32,100 nt of DNA, taken from assembly GCA_020851115.1 (NCBI GenBank), contig JADZDJ010000145.1, positions 1 to 32,100 on the forward strand, read 5' to 3'. The stretch's first letter is position 1. Each line of letters opens with the position of its first letter. The position numbers were made by a program, and so were the translations under genes. Under the pieces are notes generated by a model. The model worked only from the letters and a program-made list of their open reading frames with translations. It ran no database searches and was not told where the DNA came from. Shown in pieces: positions 16,226 to 27,390 of the stretch. This DNA comes from Pirellulales bacterium (lineage in GTDB: Bacteria > Planctomycetota > Planctomycetia > Pirellulales > JADZDJ01).

Positions 16226-18109
16226 GTGCTGTCCCGGTGGCCCATCCGGAACAAACTGCTGCTTGGCATCGCCCTGCTGCTGGTCATTGTTCTCACAATG
16301 TCGATCAGCAGTTTTCAAGGGACCTATGCCTACCGCAACCTCGTGCGCAGCCTCAGTAGCCGCGCGACGGAATTGCCGCTGGCGACGCAATTGCTCACCC
16401 AGGTGGGCGAATTGCGGGTGATCCTGGCGGAGTTGCAAGCGCAATTGCCATTTTCCGATTTGTCGATCAGCCCCACAGGGCAGCAATTGGGCGCAAGCTT
16501 TTGCCAGAAGTTTGCCCATGTTCGCGAAACGGCCAACGATTATCGCGACGAATTGGACGAGCACGAGCACACGGAATTTCATATCGGCGATATCGGCGAC
16601 GTCGCTACCGATTCGCCTCGCCCGAGCGAGCTTACGGAATTGACCACCGGCCGGCTGTATTACGGCCGCGAGTGGCAGAAGCTGCGCGAAATCGAGGTCT
16701 GCCTGACCAGGATTGAGCAGCTTACCACGGATCGCGCCGACCAAGCAGGCACCGATGAGGCAGCCGCGCCGGAACACGAAATCAATGCGTCAAACGCGGA
16801 AAGCGACCATGCCGCAGGGGATGCCCTTGCCAAGGAGAATGATCCTGACGCGGCCGAAACGGCGACCACCAGAGTGAAGCTAGGGCCGCGATATCGAGAG
16901 TCGGAATTGAAGCTGGCGACCAGTCCGGCGGCGTGGTATTGCGATTATGATCGCATCAGCAGCCTGGCGAGTGAGGAACTCGTACAACTGCAAAATGCCG
17001 CGCGCGATTTACCCAGCTATTTGCAAGGCCACATGCACGAATTGGCCGGCGATGTAAAGCTGCGCTATCGCGCCTGGATTTTGGCCACGTGGTTTTGCGC
17101 CGTGGCGGCCACGCTGTTGACCGTGCTGTTCATCGTGCTGCTTTATCGCTGGGTCTTTCGGCCGCTGCGCTGTTTGGTAAAAGGCTCGCGCCGCGTGGCC
17201 GGCGGCGATTTCAACTATCGCATCGAACTATCCTCGCACGACGAAATGGGGGAATTGGCCGAGGCGATGAACGACATGACGACGCGGTTTCGCACGATCC
17301 GCGACGACCTTGACCGCCAGGTTCAAATTCGCACCAAGCAAGTCGTCCGCAGCGAGCAACTCGCCAGCGTCGGCTTTCTGGCCGCCGGCGTGGCGCACGA
17401 GATCAACAACCCGCTGGCGTCGATCGCGCTGTGCGCCGAGTCGCTCGAAGGGCGACTGTTGGAGGCCTGTGGGGAGAATACCGAGCAAACGGAATTGGTC
17501 GGCCGCTATCTGCGGATGATTCAGACCGAAGCCTTTCGCTGCAAAGAAATCACCGAGAAACTGCTCGACTTTTCCCGCGTGGGCGAAGTCCAGCGCCATG
17601 GCGCCGACCTGCGCGAACTCGTGCAAACCGTCATCGACATGGTTCGTCATCTCGGCAAGTATCAAAACCGTCAACTCGAATTCTTGGCCGGCGAGCCGGT
17701 GATCGCGCTGGTCAACGCGCAGGAAATCAAGCAAGTCGTTCTCAACCTGGTCACGAATGCACTGGATAGCGTCGATGCCGGCGGCAAACTGGCGATCGAG
17801 TTACGGAAAAACGGCGAGTTCGCCGAAATGACTTTTGCCGACGACGGCTGCGGCATGACCGAGGAAGTGCAGAGACATCTGTTTGAACCTTTTTTCACTC
17901 GCAAGCGCGGCGGCCAAGGCACGGGGCTGGGCTTGTCGATCGTCTATCGTATCGTCAGCGACCACGGTGGGCAGATCGAAGCCAGCAGCGACGGACCAGG
18001 CCGCGGCTCGAAGTTTCAGGTGACGTTGCCGCTGGCGGAAATGCCCAATCGCGAATCCATGCAAACGCTTATTTATAAGGAGAGCAGCCATCGCTACCAA
18101 GCCGCGTAA
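16226..18109 (+). CDS. NtrB-type membrane sensor histidine kinase
   Basis: 628 residues from a GTG start chosen for its strong ribosome binding site. A first membrane helix lies at about residues 7-28 and a second at about 282-305, so residues ~29-281 form a periplasmic sensor region. That region is unlike known sensor folds and includes an acidic, Ala/Glu/Asp-rich stretch around residues 170-220. A HAMP linker follows (~306-360), then the H-box GVAHEINNP with phosphorylated His391, an N-box (LVTNALDSV), and the ATP-binding boxes FADDGCGM and GGQGTGLGLSI near the C-terminus. Kinases with this H-box usually phosphorylate NtrC-type regulators, and such a regulator overlaps this gene's end. The signal is unknown. 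The kinase lies 290 bp after the giant gene in the same direction. Confidence 0.9.
   Translation: MLSRWPIRNKLLLGIALLLVIVLTMSISSFQGTYAYRNLVRSLSSRATELPLATQLLTQVGELRVILAELQAQLPFSDLSISPTGQQLGASFCQKFAHVRETANDYRDELDEHEHTEFHIGDIGDVATDSPRPSELTELTTGRLYYGREWQKLREIEVCLTRIEQLTTDRADQAGTDEAAAPEHEINASNAESDHAAGDALAKENDPDAAETATTRVKLGPRYRESELKLATSPAAWYCDYDRISSLASEELVQLQNAARDLPSYLQGHMHELAGDVKLRYRAWILATWFCAVAATLLTVLFIVLLYRWVFRPLRCLVKGSRRVAGGDFNYRIELSSHDEMGELAEAMNDMTTRFRTIRDDLDRQVQIRTKQVVRSEQLASVGFLAAGVAHEINNPLASIALCAESLEGRLLEACGENTEQTELVGRYLRMIQTEAFRCKEITEKLLDFSRVGEVQRHGADLRELVQTVIDMVRHLGKYQNRQLEFLAGEPVIALVNAQEIKQVVLNLVTNALDSVDAGGKLAIELRKNGEFAEMTFADDGCGMTEEVQRHLFEPFFTRKRGGQGTGLGLSIVYRIVSDHGGQIEASSDGPGRGSKFQVTLPLAEMPNRESMQTLIYKESSHRYQAA
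18077..18082 (+). promoter_or_regulatory. Ribosome binding site in front of an ATC start
   Basis: AAGGAG lies 7 bases before an ATC codon at 18090-18092 and inside the 3' end of the kinase gene. No ATG, GTG or TTG is correctly placed for it in the regulator's frame; the nearest, TTG at 18114, is 31 bases away and has no site of its own. Confidence 0.6.
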
Positions 18110-19478
18110 GAAGTTGAAATTGCTGTTTGCCGACGACGAACGCACCCTGCAAGAACTCATGCGGATCGAACTGGATCGTATGGGACACGAAGTAACCGTG
18201 TGTCCCGACGGTTTGACGGCCGTTGCCGCGCTGGAGCGCAACACCTACGACTGTCTGATTGTCGATCTCGACATGCCCGGCCTCAATGGCGTGCAGGTCA
18301 TTGCCAAGGCCAAGCAGCTTTCGCCCGATACCGATGCGGTCGTCCTCACCGGTAAATCGTCGCTGGAGACGGCGGTCGCCGCGCTGCGCTACGGCGCCTT
18401 CGATTACCTCACCAAACCGTGTAAATTGGTGGAAATTGAAGCGCTCTTGAATCGCGTGATGCAAAAGCGCGAACTGACGCAGAAATTCCGCGCGCTCAAG
18501 CGACGGCTGGAAAGCGTCGAAGGCCCGTGCCAATTGGTCGGCGAATCGGCGGCGATGGAACGCGTCAAAAAGCTGATCGGCAAAGTGGCACCAACCGATT
18601 CGACCGCGCTGATTACCGGCGAAACCGGCACCGGTAAGGAATTGGTCGCCCGCGCGGTCCACGATCAAAGCGCCCGCTCGGAAATGCCGTTCGTCGCCAT
18701 CAATTGCGGCGCGCTGCCCGAAAGCCTGATTGAAAGCGAGTTGTTCGGCCATCGCAAAGGGAGCTTCACGGGGGCGGATGAGCATCGTGTCGGTCTGTTT
18801 GAAGTGGCCGACGGCGGAACGCTATTTCTCGACGAAATTGGTGAATTGCCCAAAGCGATGCAGGCCAAATTGCTGCGCGTACTCGAAAGCGGCGAAATCC
18901 GCCGCGTCGGCGAGAATCAGTCGCTCACCGTCGATGTGCGAATCGTTTGCGCCACGCATCGGCAGCTCGAAGAAATGGTCGAGCAAGGAGAATTTCGACA
19001 AGACTTGATGTTCCGCGTGAACACCTTCGAAATTCATATTCCGCCGCTCCGAGAGCGGGTTGACGACATTCCACAACTGGCGACGCATCTGCTCCAACGG
19101 TTCCGCGCGCATCTGCGCACCGCCGAGCATCCCTACACCGCCGACACGATGCAGCGTTTGCAGCATCACGATTGGCCGGGCAACGTGCGCGAGCTGGCCA
19201 ACGTGGTCGAGCACGCCTCCATTCTGTGCGATGAGTTGCCCATCGCGGTCGAGCACCTGCCCGAACGATTCCATCAGCCGCGGCTGCGAATCGAAGCCGA
19301 TGTGTCGGGCAAGGTCATCGGCCCCATCACCTTGCGCGACCTGGAAATCCAAGCCATCTACCAATCGCTCCAGCGCCACGACGGCAACAAACCGAAAGCC
19401 GCCGAGGAGTTGGGAATTAGCCTGAAAACGCTGTACAACAAGCTCAATCAGACGAATCTTCTCGAGCGATCCGCGTAG
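18090..19478 (+). CDS. NtrC-family sigma-54-dependent response regulator
   Basis: 462 residues if begun at the ATC codon at 18090, which has AAGGAG 7 bases upstream; the first conventional codon is TTG at 18114. The receiver domain has the acidic pair in LLFADDE, phosphoacceptor Asp59 in [12 protein letters not shown], and the conserved Lys in YLTKP. The central AAA+ domain has Walker A GETGTGKE, the sigma-54 contact loop GSFTGA (usual form GAFTGA), and Walker [15 protein letters not shown] Fis-type helix-turn-helix ends the protein ([20 protein letters not shown]). It should oligomerise when phosphorylated by the kinase whose gene it overlaps by 20 bp, and open sigma-54 promoters. The only consensus sigma-54 promoter noticed in the window is in front of the giant gene, so that is the suggested target. 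Confidence 0.92.
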   Translation: MATKPRKKLKLLFADDERTLQELMRIELDRMGHEVTVCPDGLTAVAALERNTYDCLIVDLDMPGLNGVQVIAKAKQLSPDTDAVVLTGKSSLETAVAALRYGAFDYLTKPCKLVEIEALLNRVMQKRELTQKFRALKRRLESVEGPCQLVGESAAMERVKKLIGKVAPTDSTALITGETGTGKELVARAVHDQSARSEMPFVAINCGALPESLIESELFGHRKGSFTGADEHRVGLFEVADGGTLFLDEIGELPKAMQAKLLRVLESGEIRRVGENQSLTVDVRIVCATHRQLEEMVEQGEFRQDLMFRVNTFEIHIPPLRERVDDIPQLATHLLQRFRAHLRTAEHPYTADTMQRLQHHDWPGNVRELANVVEHASILCDELPIAVEHLPERFHQPRLRIEADVSGKVIGPITLRDLEIQAIYQSLQRHDGNKPKAAEELGISLKTLYNKLNQTNLLERSA

Positions 19479-19500
19479 CTCGCAGAGTTCCGCGCTCGAG
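19461..19500. repeat. 8-bp inverted repeat spanning the regulator stop codon
   Basis: CTCGAGCG (19461-19468) and CGCTCGAG (19493-19500) are perfect reverse complements separated by 24 bases, with the TAG of the regulator between them. The gene converges with mdtC. A terminator-like role for both directions is possible, but no T-run follows on either side. Confidence 0.4.
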
Positions 19501-19628
19501 CATCCGTCATGAAGCGGCAATGCTGGCGCGATAAGTGAGGATCGTGCCGGTTGTGGTCGGGAGTCGAGAAGTCTACCTGTTTTCTTGCAAGCGATGTTAT
19601 TGTCAGAGCGTCCACCTGCCGCCTGAAC

Positions 19629-22600
19629 TTAGTTCACCGCGGCCAAACGCCTCGGCTCTGAACTTGCGAACTCCGCCGTCGATTCGCGACCGCGCTTGCG
19701 AAACCAGAGCCGCGCTTGATCGAGATACAAATAGACGACCGGCGTCGTATACAGCGTCAATAATTGGCTAAAAATCAGGCCGCCGACGATCGCAATGCCT
19801 AAGGGACGGCGCAATTCGGATCCATTGCCCGCGCCCAAAGCGAGCGGCAGCCCGCCGAGCAGCGCGGCCATGGTCGTCATGACGATCGGACGAAAACGCA
19901 AGAGGCAGGCCTTGAAAATCGCCACGTCGGGCGCGAAGTTGAACCGCCGCTCGGCATCGAGGGCGAAGTCGATCATCATGATGGCGTTCTTCTTGACGAT
20001 GCCGATCAGCAACACGATGCCGATCAGCGCCATGACGCTCAACTCGGTATTGCAAACCATCAAGGCCAACAGCGCGCCGACGCCCGCCGAGGGGAGCGTT
20101 GAAAGAATCGTGATCGGATGAATGTAGCTTTCGTACAAAATGCCCAGCACGATGTAGACGGTCACCAGCGCCGCCAAGATCAAGAGGGCCTCGTTGGACA
20201 GCGAATCGCGGAACGCCTGCGCCGTTCCCGAAAAGCTGCCGTGGATCGTCTCGGGCAATCCGATTCGATCGGTCAGTTGTTGCACTTGCTGGACCGCTTC
20301 GCCCAAGGCGACGCCGGGAGTTAGATTGAACGAAATCGTCACCGAGGGAAACTGGCCGGAATGATTCACCGAGAGCGAGGCGTTCTTGCGCTGGTAGTGG
20401 CACACGGCGCTGAGCGGAACTTGCTGCTGGTTGTTGCTGCGAACGTAGAGATGTCGCAGCGCATCGGGGTCTTGCCAGAATGCCGGCTCGACGCCCATCA
20501 CGACGCGATACTGGTTCATCGATTTGTACATCGTCGAGACGGGGCGCTGGCCGAAGGCGTCGTAGAGGGCATTGTCGATTCGCTGGGGCGTGACGCCCAA
20601 TCGCGCGGCGGCATCGCGGTCGATCACCAGCGAAACTTGCAGCCCGCGCGTTTGCTGGTCGGTGTTCACATCGACCAGCCCAGGCAGCTTGCGCATTTGC
20701 GCCAGCACCTGCGGCGCCCACTGGTTGAGATCTTCCAAGTTGTCTCCACGGAGCGTGAATTGGAATTGAGCGCTGCTCGCCCGGCCGCCGACGCGCAAGT
20801 CTTGCACGGATTGCAGCAGCAGCGTCGCTCCGGCCATGTTCGACGTTTTCGCGCGGATTCTGGCGATAATCTCGTCGGCGCTCGCCGTCCGTTCTGCGAG
20901 CGGCTTGACGGCGCAATACATTCGCGCGGTGTTTGCCGCGCCGCCGAAGTTCCCGCCCGTCAGTGCGATGACATTGTCGATCGCCGGGTCGTCACTCACA
21001 GCGCCGGCAAAGCGAATCAACAATTCTCGCATCGCCTGGAACGACGTTCCCTGATCGGCCAGCAGGTTGCCGACGAGTCGTCCGGTGTCTTGCTGCGGGA
21101 AAAATCCTTTGGGAATAATCACGTATAGATAGACGGTCAAACCGATCGTCGACAACATGACCAGCATGGTGATTGGGTGGTATCGCAGGGCCCGAGTCAA
21201 TGTCGCCTCGTAGAGACCCAACAGCCGCTGAAACACTCGTTCGCTCGCCCAATACAGCCGGCCGTGCCGCGCCTCGGACGCCGATTTGAGCAGCGCAGCG
21301 CACATCATCGGCGTCGTGGTCAGCGAAACGAGCAGCGAGATTCCGATCGCGACCGACAAGGTGACGGCAAATTCGCGAAACAGGCGGCCGACAATCCCGC
21401 CCATCAGGAGAATGGGAATGAACACGGCCACCAGCGAGACGCTGATCGACAGCACCGTGAAGCCGATTTCCTTGGCGCCGAGCAGCGTGGCCTGCAACGG
21501 CGGCAACCCGTCTTCGATATGGCGAGCGATGTTTTCGATCACTACAATCGCATCGTCGACGACAAATCCCGTGGCAATGGTCAGGGCCATCAGAGAAAGG
21601 TTGTTGACGCTGTACCCACACAGATACATCACGCCGAACGTGGTAATCAGCGAAACGGGAACGGCCACGCTGGGAATCAACGTGGCTCGCGGATCTCGCA
21701 GGAAAGCGAAGACGACCAGAATCACCAAGCCGACGGAAACCAGCAATGCGAATTGGACGTCCTCAATCGACGCGCGGATCGTCGCCGTCCGGTCCATGAC
21801 GACGTCCAGTTTCATGGCCGCCGGGATTTGCGCCCGGAGTTGAGGCAGGACTTCGCGCACCCGATCAACTGTGTCGATGATATTCGCGCCGGGCTGCCGG
21901 AAGATGACGAGCGTAATCGCCGGCTGCCCATCCGAGAAACCTGTCGCGCGTAAATCTTCGACGTCATCGGTCACCTTGGCGATGTCGGCTAATCGCACCG
22001 CCGCGCCGTTCCGGTAGGCGACGATCAGCGGCTCATATTCTTTTGCCTCCAACAGTTGATCGGTCGTGGTCAGCGCCCAGGTATGCCGCTCGTCGGAGAT
22101 TTGCCCCTTGGGGCGATTGGCGTTCGCGGCCGAGAGCGTCGTGCGAACGTCTTCCAGACCGAGGCCAAAATGGTTCAGCACCGTGGGATTGACGTCGACG
22201 CGCACTGCCGGCGGCGCGCCGCCGCTCGTAAAGACCTGGCCAATGCCGGAGACTTGCGAAAGTTTTTGCTGCAAGATCGTCGAGGCGACATCGTACATTT
22301 GTGGTTTCGTATAGGCATCGGAGGTGAGCGTCATGATCAGAATGGGCGCATCCGCCGGGTTGATTTTTCGATACCTGGGATTGTTCGGCAAATTCGTAGG
22401 CAGTTGCCCGCACGCGGCGTTGATCGCCGCCTGCACATCGCGGGCCGCCGCATCGATGTCGCGGCTCAAATCGAACTGCAGCGTGATGTTGGTCAGACCG
22501 AGAAAGCTGGTCGACGTCATTTCCGCGATCCCCGCGATGCGGCCGAACTGTCGCTCCAGCGGTGTGGCGACGGCCGAGGCCATCGTTTCGGGGCTGGCTC

Positions 22601-22757
22601 CTGGTAAAGCCGCGTTGACTTGGATGGTCGGAAAATCGATTTCCGGCAACGGCGAGACGGGCAGCATCAAATAGCCCAACACGCCGGCCAGCGTGATGGC
22701 CAGCGTGAGCAAGGTCGTGCCGACGGGACGTTTGACAAATGGGGTCGAAAGGCTCAT
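19629..22757 (-). CDS. mdtC: RND efflux transporter subunit, MdtC type
   Basis: 1,042 residues from the ATG at 22757, the usual size of an RND pump of the inner membrane. It closely follows E. coli MdtC through its length, for example [29 protein letters not shown], and [18 protein letters not shown], where the paired Asp near residue 400 forms the proton relay. The Lys in [15 protein letters not shown] completes the relay in a late membrane helix. MdtB and MdtC form a B2C heterotrimer in E. coli that exports bile salts, novobiocin and other compounds. Its start overlaps the mdtB stop as ATGA, so translation is coupled, with GGGAG about 10 bases upstream. A longer frame up to 22817 exists but lies inside mdtB and is not used. 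Confidence 0.93.
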   Translation of the reverse strand: MSLSTPFVKRPVGTTLLTLAITLAGVLGYLMLPVSPLPEIDFPTIQVNAALPGASPETMASAVATPLERQFGRIAGIAEMTSTSFLGLTNITLQFDLSRDIDAAARDVQAAINAACGQLPTNLPNNPRYRKINPADAPILIMTLTSDAYTKPQMYDVASTILQQKLSQVSGIGQVFTSGGAPPAVRVDVNPTVLNHFGLGLEDVRTTLSAANANRPKGQISDERHTWALTTTDQLLEAKEYEPLIVAYRNGAAVRLADIAKVTDDVEDLRATGFSDGQPAITLVIFRQPGANIIDTVDRVREVLPQLRAQIPAAMKLDVVMDRTATIRASIEDVQFALLVSVGLVILVVFAFLRDPRATLIPSVAVPVSLITTFGVMYLCGYSVNNLSLMALTIATGFVVDDAIVVIENIARHIEDGLPPLQATLLGAKEIGFTVLSISVSLVAVFIPILLMGGIVGRLFREFAVTLSVAIGISLLVSLTTTPMMCAALLKSASEARHGRLYWASERVFQRLLGLYEATLTRALRYHPITMLVMLSTIGLTVYLYVIIPKGFFPQQDTGRLVGNLLADQGTSFQAMRELLIRFAGAVSDDPAIDNVIALTGGNFGGAANTARMYCAVKPLAERTASADEIIARIRAKTSNMAGATLLLQSVQDLRVGGRASSAQFQFTLRGDNLEDLNQWAPQVLAQMRKLPGLVDVNTDQQTRGLQVSLVIDRDAAARLGVTPQRIDNALYDAFGQRPVSTMYKSMNQYRVVMGVEPAFWQDPDALRHLYVRSNNQQQVPLSAVCHYQRKNASLSVNHSGQFPSVTISFNLTPGVALGEAVQQVQQLTDRIGLPETIHGSFSGTAQAFRDSLSNEALLILAALVTVYIVLGILYESYIHPITILSTLPSAGVGALLALMVCNTELSVMALIGIVLLIGIVKKNAIMMIDFALDAERRFNFAPDVAIFKACLLRFRPIVMTTMAALLGGLPLALGAGNGSELRRPLGIAIVGGLIFSQLLTLYTTPVVYLYLDQARLWFRKRGRESTAEFASSEPRRLAAVN

Positions 22758-25700
22758 ACCGGTTCTAGCTCCCGATATTCCACGCGTTTCATCGCAGCAG
22801 GACGGCGGCGCAGACATTTGCCGAGACGATCGAAAGCCAAATAGATGACCGGCGTGGTATAAAGCGTCAGCACCTGGCTAATGATCAGACCACCAATGAT
22901 CGTGATGCCCAGCGGCCGTCGTAATTCGGATCCCATGCCGCCGCCGATGGCCAGCGGCACAGCGCCCAACAGCGCCGCCATGGTCGTCATCATGATGGGC
23001 CGAAATCGGAGCAGGCAGGCTTCGTAAATCGCCTCGTGGGGCGATTTGCCTTGATTGCGCTCCGCTTCCAACGCGAAGTCGATCATCATGATCGCGTTTT
23101 TCTTCACGATGCCGATCAGCAGAATCATGCCGATCAGGCCGATCACACCTAGGTCTTCCTGGCACAGCAGCAGCGCGAGAATCGCTCCGACGCCGGCGGA
23201 GGGCAAAGTTGAAAGAATGGTGATGGGGTGAATGTAGCTCTCGTAGAGCACGCCCAATACGATATAGACCGTCACCAAGGCGGCTAGGATCAACATGGGC
23301 TCGTTCTGGAGCGCGGACTGAAACGCCTCGGCGGTGCCTTGGAAGCCGGCTTGAATGCTCGGCGGTAGATCGATCTCGCGCTTGGCGGAGTCGATGGCCG
23401 CCACGGCTTCGCCGAGCGAGACTCCTGGCGACAGGTTGAACGACACCGTGACGACCGGAAACTGCCCCTGATGATTGATCGCCAGCGGCGCGCTCGACTG
23501 CTCGAGTGTGGTGAATGTGCTCAGCGGAATCCGCTCGCCGCGACTGGAGCGGACGTAGATTTTCGACAAATCTTGAATTTCATCGCGAAATTCCGGTTTC
23601 GCTTCGAGCACCACGCGATACTGATTCAACTGCGTGAACAGGATCGAAATTTGCCGCTGACCGAATGCGTCGTAGAGGGCGTCATCGACCAGTTGCGGCG
23701 TAATTCCCAGTCGCGATGCCGTGTCGCGGTCAATCACGACGCGCGTTTGCAGCCCCTTGGTTTGTTGATCGCTGGCCACGTCGCGCAGTTGCGGGAGCGC
23801 TTGCAATTGATGGACAAACTTCGGCGCCCATTCATTCAATTCGTGCAGGTCGGGATCTTCCAGACTGTATTGATACTGCGTGCGGCTGACGCGGGTTTCG
23901 ACCGTTAAATCCTGCACCGGTTGCATGAACAGTGTCACGCCGCGGATCTCCGCCAGCGCTCCTTGGAGCCGGCGAATCACTTCGCTGGCCGAGAGCTTTC
24001 GCTCATCCAGCGGCTTGAGGTTGATTTGAATCCGACCGGTATTCAGCGTGGTGTTCGTGCCGTCGATGCCAATGAACGATGACAGGCTTTCGACGGCCGG
24101 GTCTTGGAGAATCGCCCGGTTGAGTAGCTGCTGCTGGCGCGACATTTCCGCGAACGAAACGTTTTGCGGCGCTTCGGAAATGCCTAGGATCACGCCGGTG
24201 TCTTGGATTGGAAAAAACCCTTTCGGCACGATCCAGTATAAGTACAGCGTCGCCGCCAACGTGGCCGCGGCGAGTAGCAGCGTGACGAACTGCATCCGCA
24301 AGACGAAACGGAGCGTCGATCCGTACCCGCGAACGATGGCGTCGAAGAACCATTCCGACGCGCGGTAGAGAATGTTGCGTTGCGACGTCGGCTGGTGTTT
24401 GAGCAGCGTCGCGCACATCATCGGCGTGAGTGTTAGCGAGACGATCGCAGAAACCAGAATCGTCACGCTGAGCGTCACGGCGAATTCGCGAAACAGCCGG
24501 CCCACGATGTCTCCCATGAACAGCAGCGGAATCAACACGGCGATCAGCGATACGCTCAGCGACACGATCGTAAAGCCGATTTCCTCGGCTCCGCGCAGCG
24601 CCGCTTGCAATGGCCGCTCTCCCTGTTCAAGATATCGGATGATATTCTCGATCATCACGATCGCGTCGTCCACGACGAAGCCCGTCGAAATCGTCAGCGC
24701 CATCAGCGTGAGATTATTCAAGCTGTAGTCCAGCAAATACATCACGCCGAAGGTGCCGACGAGCGACAGCGGCACGGCTACGCTGGGAATGATGGTCGCC
24801 CGCAAGTTGCGCAAGAAGATAAAAATCACCGCGACGACCAGGCCCACGGTCATCATCAATTCGGTTTGAACGTCTTCCACCGACGCGCGGATCGTCACCG
24901 TTCGGTCGGTGAGTACATGAACGGAAATGGCGGCGGGCAGCGACGCCTGCAATTGCGGCAAGAGAGCCTTGATACGATTGACGACCTCGATCGTGTTCGC
25001 CCCCGGCTGACGCTGAATGTTGACGATGACGGCGGGGGTGTCGTTCATCCAAGCGGCTTGACGGACATTTTCCGCATCGTCGATCACAGCGGCCACGTCG
25101 CGGAGTTTGACCGCGGCGTTGTTGCGGTAAGCGATGATCAATTCCCGATATTGGTCGCTGGTGAGCAGTTGGTCGTTGGCGCCAATGGTAAACGCTTGCC
25201 GCAGCCCGTCGAAGCTCCCCTTTGCCTGATTGACGCTCGCCTGCACCAAGGCCGTGCGCAAATCTTCCATGCCGAGGCCACGGGCGGCCAGCGCGGTCGG
25301 ATTGGCCTGAATCCGAATCGCCGGCTTTTGGCCGCCGCTTATCGAGACCATGCCCACGCCTGGAAGCTGCGAAATCTTTTGCGCCAGCCGAGTATCCGCC
25401 AAGTCTTGCACCTTGGTCAGCGGCAACGACGGAGACGTGAGCGCCAACGTCAAGACCGGCGCATCGGCCGGGTTTGTCTTGCTATAGATCGGCGGATTCG
25501 GCAAATCGCGGGGCAAATAGTTTCCGGCCGCATTGATCGCCGCCTGCACCTGCTGCTCGGCGACGTCGATGTCGAGTTCCAAGGCAAACCGCAGCGTAAT
25601 GATCGAACAACCGTCGGAACTGCTCGACGTCATCTGCGTCAGCCCCGGCACTTGGCCAAACTGTCGTTCCAAGGGGGCAGTGACCGACGAAGCCATCACA

Positions 25701-25870
25701 TCGGGACTGGCACCCGGATAGAAAGTGATGACCTGAATCGTCGGGTAGTCGACCTGCGGCAAGGCCGAAACCGGCAACTGGCGATAGGCAACGATCCCCG
25801 CCAGCAAGATGGCCGTCATGAACAAGACCGTCGCGACCGGCCGCAAAATGAATGGCCGGGATGGATTCAT
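22754..25870 (-). CDS. mdtB: RND efflux transporter subunit, MdtB type
   Basis: 1,038 residues. Start chosen at ATG 25870, with GAAAGG six bases upstream; a GTG one codon earlier is too close to that site. The protein opens [20 protein letters not shown], the normal entry into the first membrane helix. It carries the proton-relay Asp pair in [17 protein letters not shown] and the late-helix Lys in [18 protein letters not shown]. Periplasmic porter motifs include [20 protein letters not shown] and [15 protein letters not shown]. It is a paralogue of the next gene and should form the major subunit of a heterotrimer with it. The mdtA stop overlaps its start (TGATG) and its own stop overlaps mdtC, giving a tight three-gene operon. 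Confidence 0.93.
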   Translation of the reverse strand: MNPSRPFILRPVATVLFMTAILLAGIVAYRQLPVSALPQVDYPTIQVITFYPGASPDVMASSVTAPLERQFGQVPGLTQMTSSSSDGCSIITLRFALELDIDVAEQQVQAAINAAGNYLPRDLPNPPIYSKTNPADAPVLTLALTSPSLPLTKVQDLADTRLAQKISQLPGVGMVSISGGQKPAIRIQANPTALAARGLGMEDLRTALVQASVNQAKGSFDGLRQAFTIGANDQLLTSDQYRELIIAYRNNAAVKLRDVAAVIDDAENVRQAAWMNDTPAVIVNIQRQPGANTIEVVNRIKALLPQLQASLPAAISVHVLTDRTVTIRASVEDVQTELMMTVGLVVAVIFIFLRNLRATIIPSVAVPLSLVGTFGVMYLLDYSLNNLTLMALTISTGFVVDDAIVMIENIIRYLEQGERPLQAALRGAEEIGFTIVSLSVSLIAVLIPLLFMGDIVGRLFREFAVTLSVTILVSAIVSLTLTPMMCATLLKHQPTSQRNILYRASEWFFDAIVRGYGSTLRFVLRMQFVTLLLAAATLAATLYLYWIVPKGFFPIQDTGVILGISEAPQNVSFAEMSRQQQLLNRAILQDPAVESLSSFIGIDGTNTTLNTGRIQINLKPLDERKLSASEVIRRLQGALAEIRGVTLFMQPVQDLTVETRVSRTQYQYSLEDPDLHELNEWAPKFVHQLQALPQLRDVASDQQTKGLQTRVVIDRDTASRLGITPQLVDDALYDAFGQRQISILFTQLNQYRVVLEAKPEFRDEIQDLSKIYVRSSRGERIPLSTFTTLEQSSAPLAINHQGQFPVVTVSFNLSPGVSLGEAVAAIDSAKREIDLPPSIQAGFQGTAEAFQSALQNEPMLILAALVTVYIVLGVLYESYIHPITILSTLPSAGVGAILALLLCQEDLGVIGLIGMILLIGIVKKNAIMMIDFALEAERNQGKSPHEAIYEACLLRFRPIMMTTMAALLGAVPLAIGGGMGSELRRPLGITIIGGLIISQVLTLYTTPVIYLAFDRLGKCLRRRPAAMKRVEYRELEPV

Positions 25871-27390
25871 CACGTGCCTTTCTTTTCGCGATCCGATGGA
25901 TGCTGCGTTTGTCGAACCGGTTCGCTCGCCGCGGCGGGAGAATTCTCTCCGCGCGCGGCGACCTTTGCCCCTTGATGCAGCTTATCGACGCCGTCGATCA
26001 CGACGATTTCCCCTGGTGATAGGCCGCTTTCAATCGACGTCGTGTCTCCCTCCGTCGGCCCTGCGACGATCGATCGCAAAACGACGGTTGAATCGGCCTG
26101 TACGACATAGGCATAGGCCGACTCGGGCCCGCGCTGCACGGCCGCCGACGGCACCGTAACGACTTGGCGCAGCGTATCGACGAGCAGTCTGGCGTTGACA
26201 AACTGGTTGGGAAACAACCCATTCTTGTCGTTCGCAAACACGGCCTTCAATCGGATGGTCCCCGTCGTGACATCCACTTGGTTATCGATCGCCTCTAGTT
26301 CTCCGCGAGCCAGCTCCGCGCGGAAATTACGGTCGAAGGCGTCGACTCGCAATTTTTCGCCGGCCAGCATTTTCGTTTGAATCGGCGCAATCTCGTCTTG
26401 CGGCACGGTGAAGATAACGGCGATCGGCTGGAGCTGCGTGATCACTGCTAGACCTTTCTCGTCGGTTGGGCGAATCATATTTCCCAAGTCGACGTATCGC
26501 AGACCGATGCGACCGGCGATCGGCGAGGTGATGCGGCAGTAGCTCAGCTCGATCTCGGCGTTTCGAACGGCCGTGTTGGCCGCCGACAGGTTGGCTTGGG
26601 CGGAAAGAATATTGACGCCATAATCCGCCTCGGCCTGCTTGAGGTTGGCTTTCGTCGACTGCACTTGCGCTTCGCACTTTTGGCGGTTCGCGATGGCCGC
26701 ATCCCATTGGTCGGCGGTCACGGTGCGGTTGGGGACCAGTTTACTCAACCGCTGCTCTTCTTTTTGGGCCAACAACAATTGCGATTCATCGAGCACAAGC
26801 TGAGCTTGGGCCATTTCGCGCGCCTGCGAATGCTCTGCTTTTTGCAGCGCCGCTTGGGCCTCGCCGAGGCGGGCCTTCGCTTGATCGAGTTGCACTTGAA
26901 ACGGTCGCGGGTCGATCTCCGCCAAGAGATCGCCTTGTTTGACCATTTGTCCTTCGGAGAAGGCAACCTTGATTAGCTCTCCTTCCACGCGGCTACGGAT
27001 CGTCACCGTCTTGTAGCCAGTGACGGTTCCCAAACCGTTGAGGTAGACGTTCATGTCCGCCCGCTCGACTGGCGCTGTCACGACGGGAACGACGCGAACC
27101 GGCGCGGTCTTGCGCTCGACGCGCGGTGCGAGCAACAACTGCTTGACGAGCGGATAACCCACGCCGACGAGCAGCGCGAGAATCAGCAGCGACAACCACC
27201 AGCGTTGGCCCGATGCGGACGGCAGCGCCGATTGCTCGACGGCCACGGATTCCTCGGCAAGCGTGGTTCTTGCCAGATCGACCGTGGCGGGCGCCTCGGG
27301 GATCGAATGTTGTTGCGGCTCTCGCGCGGTCGGCATAGCGCCAATCGGCAGAATCGGAGGGTGGGATAAATTCTCGACGGCATTATTCAT
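25870..27390 (-). CDS. mdtA: RND membrane fusion protein, MdtA type
   Basis: 506 residues from ATG 27390; an in-frame ATG at 27438 would add 16 residues and cannot be excluded. A cytoplasmic Pro/Ala-rich tail (~1-62) precedes one membrane helix (~64-86), so it is anchored by a helix and not a lipid. The lipoyl half-motif follows ([20 protein letters not shown]), then [11 protein letters not shown], an alpha-hairpin rich in Gln, Glu and Ala, the second lipoyl half ([18 protein letters not shown]), a beta-barrel ([18 protein letters not shown]) and the SIDNQ-like [17 protein letters not shown] of MdtA. It joins the MdtBC pump to an outer-membrane channel. The tail before the helix is longer than in E. 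coli MdtA. It is the first gene of the operon. Confidence 0.92.
   Translation of the reverse strand: MNNAVENLSHPPILPIGAMPTAREPQQHSIPEAPATVDLARTTLAEESVAVEQSALPSASGQRWWLSLLILALLVGVGYPLVKQLLLAPRVERKTAPVRVVPVVTAPVERADMNVYLNGLGTVTGYKTVTIRSRVEGELIKVAFSEGQMVKQGDLLAEIDPRPFQVQLDQAKARLGEAQAALQKAEHSQAREMAQAQLVLDESQLLLAQKEEQRLSKLVPNRTVTADQWDAAIANRQKCEAQVQSTKANLKQAEADYGVNILSAQANLSAANTAVRNAEIELSYCRITSPIAGRIGLRYVDLGNMIRPTDEKGLAVITQLQPIAVIFTVPQDEIAPIQTKMLAGEKLRVDAFDRNFRAELARGELEAIDNQVDVTTGTIRLKAVFANDKNGLFPNQFVNARLLVDTLRQVVTVPSAAVQRGPESAYAYVVQADSTVVLRSIVAGPTEGDTTSIESGLSPGEIVVIDGVDKLHQGAKVAARGENSPAAASEPVRQTQHPSDREKKGT

Noticed and set aside
22758-22817. 20-residue N-terminal extension of mdtC
   Set aside because: It lies inside mdtB and precedes the normal start of the first membrane helix; the ATGA overlap at 22754-22757 is the typical arrangement.
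19768-25975. Long antisense frames inside the efflux genes (19768-20916 minus in another frame, 20361-21128 plus, 24605-25975 plus)
   Set aside because: The RND pump reading frames are unambiguous through these stretches, and the shadow proteins are Arg/His-rich with no domain.
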